A program made the translations under genes and the position numbers. A stretch of 34,893 bases of DNA from an uncultured Woeseiaceae bacterium (GTDB taxonomy: Bacteria; Pseudomonadota; Gammaproteobacteria; Steroidobacterales; Woeseiaceae), in the NCBI GenBank assembly GCA_937944275.1, contig CALDZH010000026.1:1-34893 (forward strand). The letters are read 5' to 3'. The notes under the pieces were generated by a model. The model ran no database searches and was not told the origin of the DNA. It was given only the letters and a program-made list of their open reading frames with translations. This document shows, piece by piece, positions 1-8,176 of this stretch (position 1 is the stretch's first letter; every line of letters starts with the position of its first letter).

Positions 1-60
1 GAAATTGGTGGCGGGTGGTGGCGCGTCAAAGACGGCCTCGAGTTCTGCCAGGCTCCTCAT
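1..60 (-). CDS. N-terminus of an unidentified protein truncated by the window edge (MRSLAELEAVFDAPPPATNF...)
   Basis: ATG at 60-58 overlaps the TGA of the upstream hdrB2-like gene (ATGA overlap); reading frame stays open to position 1. Too short to assign. Confidence 0.45.
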   Translation of the reverse strand, partial: MRSLAELEAVFDAPPPATNF

Positions 61-989
61 CCGAGGCCTTTTTCCTTGAGAAACTTCATCGAGTCAGAGA
101 CGTTCTCGTGCACGCCGACTTTTTTCGCCTTGAGACCCAGGGCCATACCAAGCAACTGGGTGAAATAGAGGATCTTGATGTCGACCTTTTCGCCTAGCGT
201 CTTCTCAGCCCGAATCTGGTGCATTTCGAGCCCGGAGTGGCAGGTCGGGCATTCCGTCGCGATGACATCTGCGCCCGACAATTTGGCCGCTTTGAGGATA
301 TTCAGCACGAGCTTCGTCGAGGTGTCACTATCCGAAAGCGTGTGGGCGCCACCGCAGCATGCGGTCTTGAGCGGAAAATCAACGTTTTCAGCGCCAGCGG
401 CGGCCAGCAGATCATCCATGAAGTGCGGCTTGGACGTCGACTCACTGCCCGGTCCCTGATCTTTTTCGGGAAAGATATGGCGTGGCCGCGTGTACATGCA
501 GCCGTAGTAGTTCGCAACCTTGATGCCGCTCAGCGAATTCTTGACGCGCTCAGCCAGGCCTTCCTCGCCGATCGAATCCTTTATCCAGTCGAGCGCGTGA
601 ATGGTCTCGACCTGGCCGGACTCGTAAGTCTTGTGCCCCGCTTTCTTTGACAGGCGATCAACCACTTCGACGGATTCCTCGTCGTTCGCCAGATCGTATT
701 CAGCCTTCTTGAGGTTGTGATAACAGCCATTACATGGCGCCATGACAACATCCATATCCATCTCGTTCGCCGCGGTCGACATGACCCGCGATGACAGATA
801 CGTCTGGATTTTCGGGTCGATGTTCTTGACCTCCATCGCGCCGCAGCAATTCCAGTCCTTGACCTCGACGAGATCGAGACCGAGTTTCTTGCCCACAGCC
901 TTCGTGGAGCGATTGTAAGCGTGGCCGGTTCCCTCGAGCGCGCAGCCCGGATAGTAGGCGACCTTCTTGTATTTGTCTTTCGTAGTCAT
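57..989 (-). CDS. hdrB2: sHdr complex HdrB2-like subunit (two CCG-type Cys motifs)
   Basis: 310 aa; YYPGC, DWNCCGA, APCNGCY, YYGC, TACCGGAHT, TECPTCHSGLEMHQ motifs typical of HdrB; last in hdrC1-B1-A-hyp-C2-B2 order. Confidence 0.9.
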   Translation of the reverse strand: MTTKDKYKKVAYYPGCALEGTGHAYNRSTKAVGKKLGLDLVEVKDWNCCGAMEVKNIDPKIQTYLSSRVMSTAANEMDMDVVMAPCNGCYHNLKKAEYDLANDEESVEVVDRLSKKAGHKTYESGQVETIHALDWIKDSIGEEGLAERVKNSLSGIKVANYYGCMYTRPRHIFPEKDQGPGSESTSKPHFMDDLLAAAGAENVDFPLKTACCGGAHTLSDSDTSTKLVLNILKAAKLSGADVIATECPTCHSGLEMHQIRAEKTLGEKVDIKILYFTQLLGMALGLKAKKVGVHENVSDSMKFLKEKGLG

Positions 990-1000
990 CAGGTTCCTCG

Positions 1001-1768
1001 TCAGGCAGCCACGTCTTGCTTGGCCGTTTCAACCAGTTCGGCAAGACTCAGTGCCTGCGCCTGTTTCTCTTCTTGTTCGTCGATGTATTCCTCGAGCGCC
1101 GCCGATGCCCTCGACCAGTCGCTGGTCCTTGGTGCGAACAGGGTCGCAAGACCCATGCGCGTCAGCAGGCTGACAGGCAGGCCCTTCAGCATGCGCTTGA
1201 CCATTTCAACCATCCACGGCTGCATGAGCGCTTGTCCGGTTCTGGAGAAGAAGCGTCGTATAGTTCGGCTTTCTTCGATCTTGCCTGTCTTGACAATCTG
1301 CTCTGTGAAAACCTCGTCAAAATGCATCGAGGGCGATTTTGTCGTGTGCCCCTTTTTCTCGAGCCAGTGCGCGGTCGCTTTCATAACACCCTCGGGGAAC
1401 ACGTCGCGAGGACAGGCATACGTGCACTTGTTGCACGATACGCATTGCCAGATGATGTCTTTGTCGCGCAGCAATTCCGACTCATAGCCCATGCGGATAA
1501 GGTAGATCCAGTAGCGCGGGTTGAAGTCGGGGTTGATCGCATTGACCGTGCACGAGTTGGTGCAGGAGCCACACTGCCAGCAGCGATGAATGTGTTCGCC
1601 ACCCGGCAACGCCGCGATCTCTTCTTCCATGCTTTCGTTGTAATCCTTAACAACCCGGGTCTCAATGAACGTGCTCCAGTGGCCGGACACGTCGACACCG
1701 TCGAGAACCAGCTCATCGTGCGTGGTGAGATTCTCCGGGCGAATCAGCGATTTTTCATGAATGGGCAT
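1001..1768 (-). CDS. hdrC2: sHdr complex HdrC2-like 4Fe-4S ferredoxin subunit
   Basis: 255 aa; CWQCGSCTNSC and CVSCNKCTYACP 4Fe-4S motifs; adjacent to hdrB2-like gene. Confidence 0.88.
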   Translation of the reverse strand: MPIHEKSLIRPENLTTHDELVLDGVDVSGHWSTFIETRVVKDYNESMEEEIAALPGGEHIHRCWQCGSCTNSCTVNAINPDFNPRYWIYLIRMGYESELLRDKDIIWQCVSCNKCTYACPRDVFPEGVMKATAHWLEKKGHTTKSPSMHFDEVFTEQIVKTGKIEESRTIRRFFSRTGQALMQPWMVEMVKRMLKGLPVSLLTRMGLATLFAPRTSDWSRASAALEEYIDEQEEKQAQALSLAELVETAKQDVAA

Positions 1769-1780
1769 TCAGGTTTCCCG

Positions 1781-2626
1781 TTAGTTCAGCTTGGTGCTGT
1801 CATCAAGAACGAAAGCCTCGCCATTGATGGCCTTCAGACGAGTTCTGCCGTCACCCGGCTGGACCCCGTCCAGGCCAAGCAGGCGACGTGTGTGTTGCAT
1901 GGGATCTTCCGGTGCCGTGAAATCGGCGCGCAGGTAGCTGCCGCCCTGTTCGCAAATGTACTGCGCGTAAATCTGTGCACACAGCACATCAACGTAGAAC
2001 AGGACATCGCGGAAGATGCCATTTTCGCTCAGGAACTGACTAAGCTCCTCTCGCAGCATGATGTAGGTACCGTACCCATCGGCTACGGGTATCGTAATGT
2101 GATCGACGTTGTCACCGTGCCAGATCTCGCGAATGACGCCTGTGTTGGACTTCGCATCCCAAACCCAGCGATTCATGAGCGGCACGCGCTCAGGATCGGC
2201 ATTGTGCAGGAGTTCGACCGCGAGATCCTTCACCCAGCGATGCTTTTTGTCTGTCGGGAAACGACCGCAGAAACGGCTTATGCGGTTCTCGATGTGCTCG
2301 GCGTCATCAAAAAGCTCGACAATGCCCTCGCGCACGTCAACAAATGCATCCTCATTAAGCCACGCGCCGATACGGCGGCGTACAGTCGACATGAACGTGC
2401 AAAGACCTTTAAAGGTTTCGAGATCGAGTTCGGCAACATTGTTTTCGACGAGTGCCTGCTGGAACACCGCGCTCTTCAGTTTCACGGCATCGACGTAGCG
2501 TTCAATTCCGCCAAGCTCTTCGCTGCCATTGACCATGGCCTGGAAACCGGCCCGAATCGCAGGACCGTGAAGGTCGAGCACAGGGCGCTCCAACTCAAGC
2601 GGTTTCATTGCGGACCGGGTTGCCAT
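1781..2626 (-). CDS. Conserved hypothetical protein of the sHdr operon ('hyp')
   Basis: 281 aa without recognisable catalytic motif; lies between hdrA and hdrC2, the position of the conserved hyp gene in sHdr clusters. Confidence 0.8.
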   Translation of the reverse strand: MATRSAMKPLELERPVLDLHGPAIRAGFQAMVNGSEELGGIERYVDAVKLKSAVFQQALVENNVAELDLETFKGLCTFMSTVRRRIGAWLNEDAFVDVREGIVELFDDAEHIENRISRFCGRFPTDKKHRWVKDLAVELLHNADPERVPLMNRWVWDAKSNTGVIREIWHGDNVDHITIPVADGYGTYIMLREELSQFLSENGIFRDVLFYVDVLCAQIYAQYICEQGGSYLRADFTAPEDPMQHTRRLLGLDGVQPGDGRTRLKAINGEAFVLDDSTKLN

Positions 2627-2639
2627 CAGTACGCGCGGC

Positions 2640-3683
2640 TTACGCCGACTTCAGATTCTTCGCGTTGGAAAGCACTGCCATGGCGCAGGCATGCCCTTGT
2701 GCGATCGAATCGTCGATGGTCTCCGGACCCGTCGCCGAACCAGCAACGTAAATACCGGGCCGAGACGTTTCGCCCATCGCGCCGTAGCGATGCGCGACGT
2801 CGATGTAGCCGTGTTCTTCCAGGTCTACGCCGAATGTCTCCGAAATCGCGGGATTCTCGACATTGGGATCCATGCCTATAGCATGCACAACCATATCGAA
2901 CGGAATCGTGATCGGGCGCTTGACCAGCGTATCTTCGCCTTTGACGATTAGCTTCTCGCCATCGGACGTCACTTCGGCGATACGTGCCTTGATGTATTTG
3001 ACTTTGAACTCTTCCTGGCTCTTCCAGTAATACTTCGTCTCGTACAGTCCGAAAGTACGGATATCCATGTAGTAGATGTACACATGGCAATCAGGCAACT
3101 CTTCACGAATTTCCATCGCCATATTCGACGATACGGTGCAGCAAATTTTCGAGCACCACTCGCGGCCAATCTGGCGATCACGCGAGCCAACGCAGAGAAG
3201 AATCGCGACACGTTTCGGCTTGCGGCCATCGGACGGGCAACGCACACCGTCGCCTGACGAGATCATCTGCTCGACCTGCGTAGTCGTGACGACGTCCGGG
3301 TAAGTGCCGAAACCCCATTCAGGCTTGTTGACCGAATCAAAATGCGTGAAGCCACTGCAGAGTATGACCGCCTCGGCTTCGACAGCGTCGCCATTGGACA
3401 GCTTGGCTGTGAAATCGCCCGGCGTACCGTCAAAATCCGTGACGGTTGCGCCCGTTACAACTGAGACACCGGCTTCATCCTCGACGCGTTTGACCATGCC
3501 ACCGATCGCATCTTTCGCCCACTCGCCCGTAGGCACGAGCTTGGCGTAGCCGGACAAAATCGGCGCACCGCCAAGTTTGTCTTCTTTCTCGACGATGACA
3601 CACTCCTTGCCAACCGAGGCAAGACTGTGAGCTGCGGCCAAACCGGCAGGTCCGCCGCCAATAACTAGAACAGGTTTACTCAT
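2640..3683 (-). CDS. hdrA: sHdr complex HdrA-like FAD/4Fe-4S flavoprotein
   Basis: 347 aa; N-terminal VIGGGPAGLAAAHSLA FAD-binding motif, LLCVGSRD...WCSKICC Cys cluster, C-terminal IYVAGSATGPETIDDSI; single FAD domain size fits sHdrA. Confidence 0.9.
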   Translation of the reverse strand: MSKPVLVIGGGPAGLAAAHSLASVGKECVIVEKEDKLGGAPILSGYAKLVPTGEWAKDAIGGMVKRVEDEAGVSVVTGATVTDFDGTPGDFTAKLSNGDAVEAEAVILCSGFTHFDSVNKPEWGFGTYPDVVTTTQVEQMISSGDGVRCPSDGRKPKRVAILLCVGSRDRQIGREWCSKICCTVSSNMAMEIREELPDCHVYIYYMDIRTFGLYETKYYWKSQEEFKVKYIKARIAEVTSDGEKLIVKGEDTLVKRPITIPFDMVVHAIGMDPNVENPAISETFGVDLEEHGYIDVAHRYGAMGETSRPGIYVAGSATGPETIDDSIAQGHACAMAVLSNAKNLKSA

Positions 3684-3692
3684 TTTTATTGC

Positions 3693-5072
3693 CTATGTCT
3701 CTTGGCCCTTATTCTCTATGGCTTTGAAGCCTGGGCCCGATGTAATCATCAAACGCGGGTCGTAAAGGGTCTCGCCCCTGCCCGCTTCCACGTCCTTCAG
3801 GTACAACTCGAACTCTGCTTTTTTCGCCTGCCAGTCGATGCCCAGCTTTTCCATCAGTTGCTCCGTCGGCGAAGCATGCCAGTGCGATTGCACAATCTTG
3901 TAGGGATGCGCGCCACAAACCAGGGCCGCGAACTGGATGTCGGCAAGTACCGGCAGCTCCACCGGTTTACCGACTGCTGCGCCGATCCACTGATTCTTAT
4001 CAAGCGTCGTTATGCAGCCCGTGTCGTGGCCAACCATCATGTCAGCGCGCGCCTCTTCCTGCGCTACCCGCAACTTGCGGTCAATGGCAAACGAACGCGT
4101 GAATTCGCGTTCTGAAATGATGTGGCGGAAACCAAAACCACAGCAGTCGTACCAGGTCGAGTAGTCGATGACCTGCGTACCCAGCGTTTCCAGCACGCCC
4201 GTAGTAACAGCAACGCGATTGCCTTCGAGAATATCGTCATCGTAAATGGCGTCCTCGGGAACCATTTTGTAGACATGACATGCCGGATGCACCGTGGCGC
4301 GAATGTTGCTGCAATCGATGACCTGGTGTTCCTTAATGCGATCGCGCATCACGTGCACCCATTCCGAATAATGCACAACCTCTTCCGGAATCAGGAGTTT
4401 GCCGTCAACGAGACGGCCGAGCTTGCCCAGAATAGTCTTGACGCGTTCGCGTAGCTTCGCTGAGTGCAACAGGTAACCACGTACTTCCTTGTAGTTACCG
4501 AACGACGTGCCGCAATGCACCAGCGGGTAGAAGTAGCCGTCCGGCAACCCCTGCGCTTTCGCGGAGACGTAGGCTTGATGGAAGTTCCGCAGGAATACAG
4601 CCGCCAGGCTCTCGATGTTGCCGATGCCCGAACCGTGGTAGTTCCATGCCGTACATGAGGTCTGGTCAGTCTCATCAAGGTACTTGATGTCCATCTTGTT
4701 CATAAGCCACAAGAGGGATGCGGGGTAACCCGGAATGTTGCCGCACTGGCCGCAGGACTTGTGATGCCAGAGCTGCGTCGTCGGGATCTTCTTGTCCCAG
4801 CCATACAGGGTCTTGACCGTAACCGGTGCGTGCTCGTCCGTGACCCGATGCACGACGATTTCGCCGTCTTTCTCGAGTTCCCACATGGCGTCGCGCACGT
4901 CCTCAACGCGATCCTTGTTTGTCAGCATCGAGCGCTTGTTGACAATTTGCTCAACCCAGACTGTTGCTACCTGGGCATCTTTCTCTGAGAGATTTGCGTC
5001 CGTCCATTCGGCGCCATGGCCAGTAAAACGCTCACCGCCGTTGTTGTCACCGTTACCGTTACCTGTCGTCAT
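3693..5072 (-). CDS. hdrB1: sHdr complex HdrB1-like subunit
   Basis: 459 aa; HPACH...WYDCCGFGF...GCITTLDKNQ CCG-type motif; between hdrC1 and hdrA. Confidence 0.87.
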   Translation of the reverse strand: MTTGNGNGDNNGGERFTGHGAEWTDANLSEKDAQVATVWVEQIVNKRSMLTNKDRVEDVRDAMWELEKDGEIVVHRVTDEHAPVTVKTLYGWDKKIPTTQLWHHKSCGQCGNIPGYPASLLWLMNKMDIKYLDETDQTSCTAWNYHGSGIGNIESLAAVFLRNFHQAYVSAKAQGLPDGYFYPLVHCGTSFGNYKEVRGYLLHSAKLRERVKTILGKLGRLVDGKLLIPEEVVHYSEWVHVMRDRIKEHQVIDCSNIRATVHPACHVYKMVPEDAIYDDDILEGNRVAVTTGVLETLGTQVIDYSTWYDCCGFGFRHIISEREFTRSFAIDRKLRVAQEEARADMMVGHDTGCITTLDKNQWIGAAVGKPVELPVLADIQFAALVCGAHPYKIVQSHWHASPTEQLMEKLGIDWQAKKAEFELYLKDVEAGRGETLYDPRLMITSGPGFKAIENKGQET

Positions 5073-5092
5073 AATTCATTCACCTCAATCGG

Positions 5093-5839
5093 TCAGTCGT
5101 CGTCCTGTTCATCCATCCAATCCTCATAGTCATCACGTTTTTCATCCATAATGTCGAGAATTACGTCGAACAGGTTTTCGTCGATGGTTTCAAGACTGTC
5201 GAGCACGCCTGTCTCTTCCCAGATCGTGTACAACTCAACCGATGTCTTGAGATTTACTTCCCACGCTGTCTTGGTTGTGTGCAGTGTGGGCATGGGGATG
5301 GCTTTGCGCAGAGTTGCCAGTGGAGCGTCAACCTTGGAGACATTCGGCCCCCAGTCCGCAAAGCCTTCGGGATTGATCATGTCGGGTGACAGTTGGTTAC
5401 CCGTCGAGATGAGCTTCAGCATGACCCGGCTGAACGGACGCAGCACGCTCTTCGCGGACTCCATGCCGTGCTTAATGGCGGTCTCGCGCATGAGCATGAC
5501 CAGGCCACCGGGGGAATTGCCAAAGGGGCAGCGTGCCGCACACGTGTAACACTGTGCGCACGACCAGATCTTCTCCTGCATCGCATCGTAGATGCCTTCG
5601 AGATTCTCGGTCCAAAGCAGCTGCACAATCTCGCGCGGGCTGAAATCATAGTAATGCGCCGCCGGGCACGTTGCCGTGCAAATGCCACAGTTCAGGCAAC
5701 CGTTGAGCTCATGGTCGAACCTGAGGTCGCCCTGAATGTCCTGGAAGATTTCCTCCAGTTGTTCACGTTCAACAGGGAGCGCGTCCGATACCGGATCACC
5801 AATGAATTCCTGGATTCGGGACGTTGAGGAATGGGACAT
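5093..5839 (-). CDS. hdrC1: sHdr complex HdrC1-like 4Fe-4S ferredoxin subunit
   Basis: 248 aa; CLNCGICTATCP and CAQCYTCAARCP motifs; acidic C-terminus. Confidence 0.88.
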   Translation of the reverse strand: MSHSSTSRIQEFIGDPVSDALPVEREQLEEIFQDIQGDLRFDHELNGCLNCGICTATCPAAHYYDFSPREIVQLLWTENLEGIYDAMQEKIWSCAQCYTCAARCPFGNSPGGLVMLMRETAIKHGMESAKSVLRPFSRVMLKLISTGNQLSPDMINPEGFADWGPNVSKVDAPLATLRKAIPMPTLHTTKTAWEVNLKTSVELYTIWEETGVLDSLETIDENLFDVILDIMDEKRDDYEDWMDEQDDD

Positions 5840-5858
5840 GTAGTCGGACCTCTAAAAC

Positions 5859-6236
5859 TTAGTAAGACAGAACCCTGCAGTCACCTTCCATGACTTCTTC
5901 GATGAGGTGAGCACCGCCAACGATGCCTTCACACTCGGGAATCAGATCGTCCTTGGTCATATCGAACAGATCGAGATTTGGTGAACAGCAGTAGAACTTG
6001 GCGCCAGCCTCGTGTGCATCCTGGATGAAGCTGTAAACGGATTTCGGTGAGCCTTCCTTGACAAAAAGCTTCTCGGCCACGCCCTTTTTCATGAGCCGGC
6101 CCGAGGTTGCCGTACAAATCACGTCAACTTCGTAGTCCATCGCGGCCGCGACCGTTGCCTGGAAAATGGGTGCGCCGAGCTCCTCGCCATTCCGCGGGTC
6201 AGTATTCGCCATAACAATGATGAGTTTTTCTGCCAT
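5859..6236 (-). CDS. DsrE-family sulfurtransferase-like protein (possibly DsrE3C type)
   Basis: 125 aa; DsrE-like fold pattern (LIIVMANTDPRNGEELGAPIFQATVAAAMDYEVDVI), adjacent Cys83-Cys84 (KFYCCSPNLDLF); directly upstream of hdrC1. Confidence 0.8.
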   Translation of the reverse strand: MAEKLIIVMANTDPRNGEELGAPIFQATVAAAMDYEVDVICTATSGRLMKKGVAEKLFVKEGSPKSVYSFIQDAHEAGAKFYCCSPNLDLFDMTKDDLIPECEGIVGGAHLIEEVMEGDCRVLSY

Positions 6237-6288
6237 TTTATTGATTCCCTTGCGATTAGGCCTTCGCCTAGCAGCGCATTAGCATATC

Positions 6289-7086
6289 CTAAATTACTTG
6301 TGCGTCCAATTCCCCTGCACTCTCCGCCGCTTTTGGCGAGGACATCAGGGACGTGCATTGCACAAGGCCAGTCATTATCGGCACCAGCTGATCCTCGAGG
6401 ACGGTCTGTAGCGCACGTAATTTCTCGAGTTGCTCCGCCGTGTCGGTGGGCACTTCTTCAAACTCCATTATCAGGTCTTCGACCATGCCCAGTTTTATGC
6501 CCGGATTGCCCGAAAAACCAAAAGCATTTTCTCCAACTTGCCAGACTGCGGGCCGGTCGAGATTATCGGTTGCCAACACCGTTGCATGAGCTGGCAATAC
6601 GGGCCAGTCACGCATATAGACAACCTGGTTGAAGTGCTGTGGCAGATACCCGTTGAGCGCATCGTCGTGCGTGCGCGTCGCTGTCAGGATTTCAAACGTC
6701 AGGTCGCGCGCCTCGACACCGCCACCGGCCGCGAGCGCCAGGATTTGAGCTCCAAGCCCGATGCCGACAACCGGCGTACCCTCTGCCAGCGTCTGCCGGG
6801 TCAGCTCGACTTCCTCAGCCAGCGTCGGCAGGTCGCGAGACCCCGCCGCGCCCCAGGGTCCTCCTCCGAGAAGGATCATGGCATCCGCGGGTACGTCGCT
6901 TGCCGGGAGTTTACCGGCGGCAAACGGCCGGAAATACTGGAAGCGGACGCGTCGGCCTTCGAGATGATCCTCCATGCGGCCGAGGTATTCACCGGCTGTA
7001 TGCTGAATCACGGCCACGACGTTCATCGGATCCGCCTCATTAGCGGCGAGAACGAATGCGTCGTCGTTGCTTTTGCACTCCGCCAC
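6289..7086 (-). CDS. Class-I glutamine-amidotransferase-like protein, probably non-catalytic
   Basis: 265 aa; ILLGGGPWGA and VVGIGLGAQILALAAGG match GATase-1 oxyanion/nucleophile-elbow regions, but Cys is replaced by Gly and the usual HPE is replaced by NPG. Confidence 0.8.
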   Translation of the reverse strand: MAECKSNDDAFVLAANEADPMNVVAVIQHTAGEYLGRMEDHLEGRRVRFQYFRPFAAGKLPASDVPADAMILLGGGPWGAAGSRDLPTLAEEVELTRQTLAEGTPVVGIGLGAQILALAAGGGVEARDLTFEILTATRTHDDALNGYLPQHFNQVVYMRDWPVLPAHATVLATDNLDRPAVWQVGENAFGFSGNPGIKLGMVEDLIMEFEEVPTDTAEQLEKLRALQTVLEDQLVPIMTGLVQCTSLMSSPKAAESAGELDAQVI

Positions 7087-7088
7087 TC

Positions 7089-8165
7089 TCAGGCCCCTTG
7101 TCGTTTCGCGAGCGCGTCGTTGATCGACGCGATGAAGTCGTCTGCCGTGACGCTGAGTGTATCGATGCTCGCCTTGGCAAAAAACTTCCTGATGGTTCGC
7201 TCGACGTCCTCGAGCCGGGTTCCAATCAACGTCGCCTCGAGATCGAAAATGGTCCGCGGCGGAGTAACGAAGAAGTCGCCTGTCAACAGGGCACGTTGCA
7301 ATATGCCCAGTGTCGGTCCTTCGAGCTTCACGAATGCATTAATAGTCCCGCCTGCGCCTGTGTGTGTGCCTTCAAGTAGCTTGTCACCGCGGCCGGGATT
7401 GTCGATATCGGCGACAAACTCGTCGGTACCGATTTCTTCATCGTAATGCTCTTGGGCAAGGGCTTCCTCAGCTTCAGTAATCTCGCCAGGTTCGGCCGAG
7501 ATACCCAGGACATCGGTGAACCCCTTGACCAGCGCGGCCTTGATTGTCTCTACATCAGGCAGATCATCACCGAGCAGCTCCTTGAGCGTGACGACGCGCT
7601 GCTCCGCGGTATCCAGGTTGTGTTTCGCTATCTTGGCGGCCGGGATATTCAGTGCGTTGACCATCTGCGCCGGGTTCATGTCTACCAGAACGGTGCCCTG
7701 GTATATCAGGACCTCGCCGTCGAAAAAGCCGCCCGTACCGCTGATCTTGCGTCCATCAACCTCGATATCGTTGCGTGGCCGAAACTTGGCATCGACGCCG
7801 AGTTCTCCCAGGCCGGCGGCTGCCGCATTACATATCTCGCGCGCAAGACATGGCAACTTTGAAATGCCCAGTGACTTGCGGTGGAAGACCAGCTCCCACC
7901 CTAGTTGTCCTTCGTCAAGGTAAATCGCACCACCGCCGGTGATGCGACGGACAGTGCCGATACCGTTTGCAGCGCAATAGTCGAGGTTGATCTCGTGCGA
8001 CAGATCCTGGTGACGACCGAGAAGAGCCGTCGGCGGGAATCGCAAAAAGCGGATGGTGTCCGGTACCTTGTTCTGCTGCCTGAGCTCGATCAGCGCCATA
8101 TCGAACGCAATGTTCGACCGCCCCTCTCGAACGCCCGTGTCAATTAAGCGAAACGGCTTGCTCAT
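7089..8165 (-). CDS. slpl(AB): Lipoate-protein ligase, sLpl(AB)-like (fused LplA- and LplB-type domains)
   Basis: 358 aa; VRRITGGGAIYLDEGQLGWELVF, RNDIEVDGRKISGTGGFF (catalytic Lys motif) and a C-terminal accessory domain; beside LipS-like radical-SAM genes and sHdr. Confidence 0.85.
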   Translation of the reverse strand: MSKPFRLIDTGVREGRSNIAFDMALIELRQQNKVPDTIRFLRFPPTALLGRHQDLSHEINLDYCAANGIGTVRRITGGGAIYLDEGQLGWELVFHRKSLGISKLPCLAREICNAAAAGLGELGVDAKFRPRNDIEVDGRKISGTGGFFDGEVLIYQGTVLVDMNPAQMVNALNIPAAKIAKHNLDTAEQRVVTLKELLGDDLPDVETIKAALVKGFTDVLGISAEPGEITEAEEALAQEHYDEEIGTDEFVADIDNPGRGDKLLEGTHTGAGGTINAFVKLEGPTLGILQRALLTGDFFVTPPRTIFDLEATLIGTRLEDVERTIRKFFAKASIDTLSVTADDFIASINDALAKRQGA

Positions 8166-8176
8166 AAACCTGCTTC

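Noticed and set aside
1016-2881. 621-aa plus-strand ORF
   Set aside because: Antisense to hdrC2, hyp and hdrA, whose minus-strand products have clear cofactor motifs; the translation is His/Arg-rich with no family signature. Treated as a shadow ORF of GC-rich codon usage.
6257-6277. Short TAGGC-CTTC-GCCTA hairpin between the GATase-like and DsrE genes
   Set aside because: Only 5-bp arms without a T-tract; could be a processing site but not supportable.
6430-7446. 338-aa plus-strand ORF
   Set aside because: Antisense to the GATase-like and lipoate ligase genes; no recognisable motifs.
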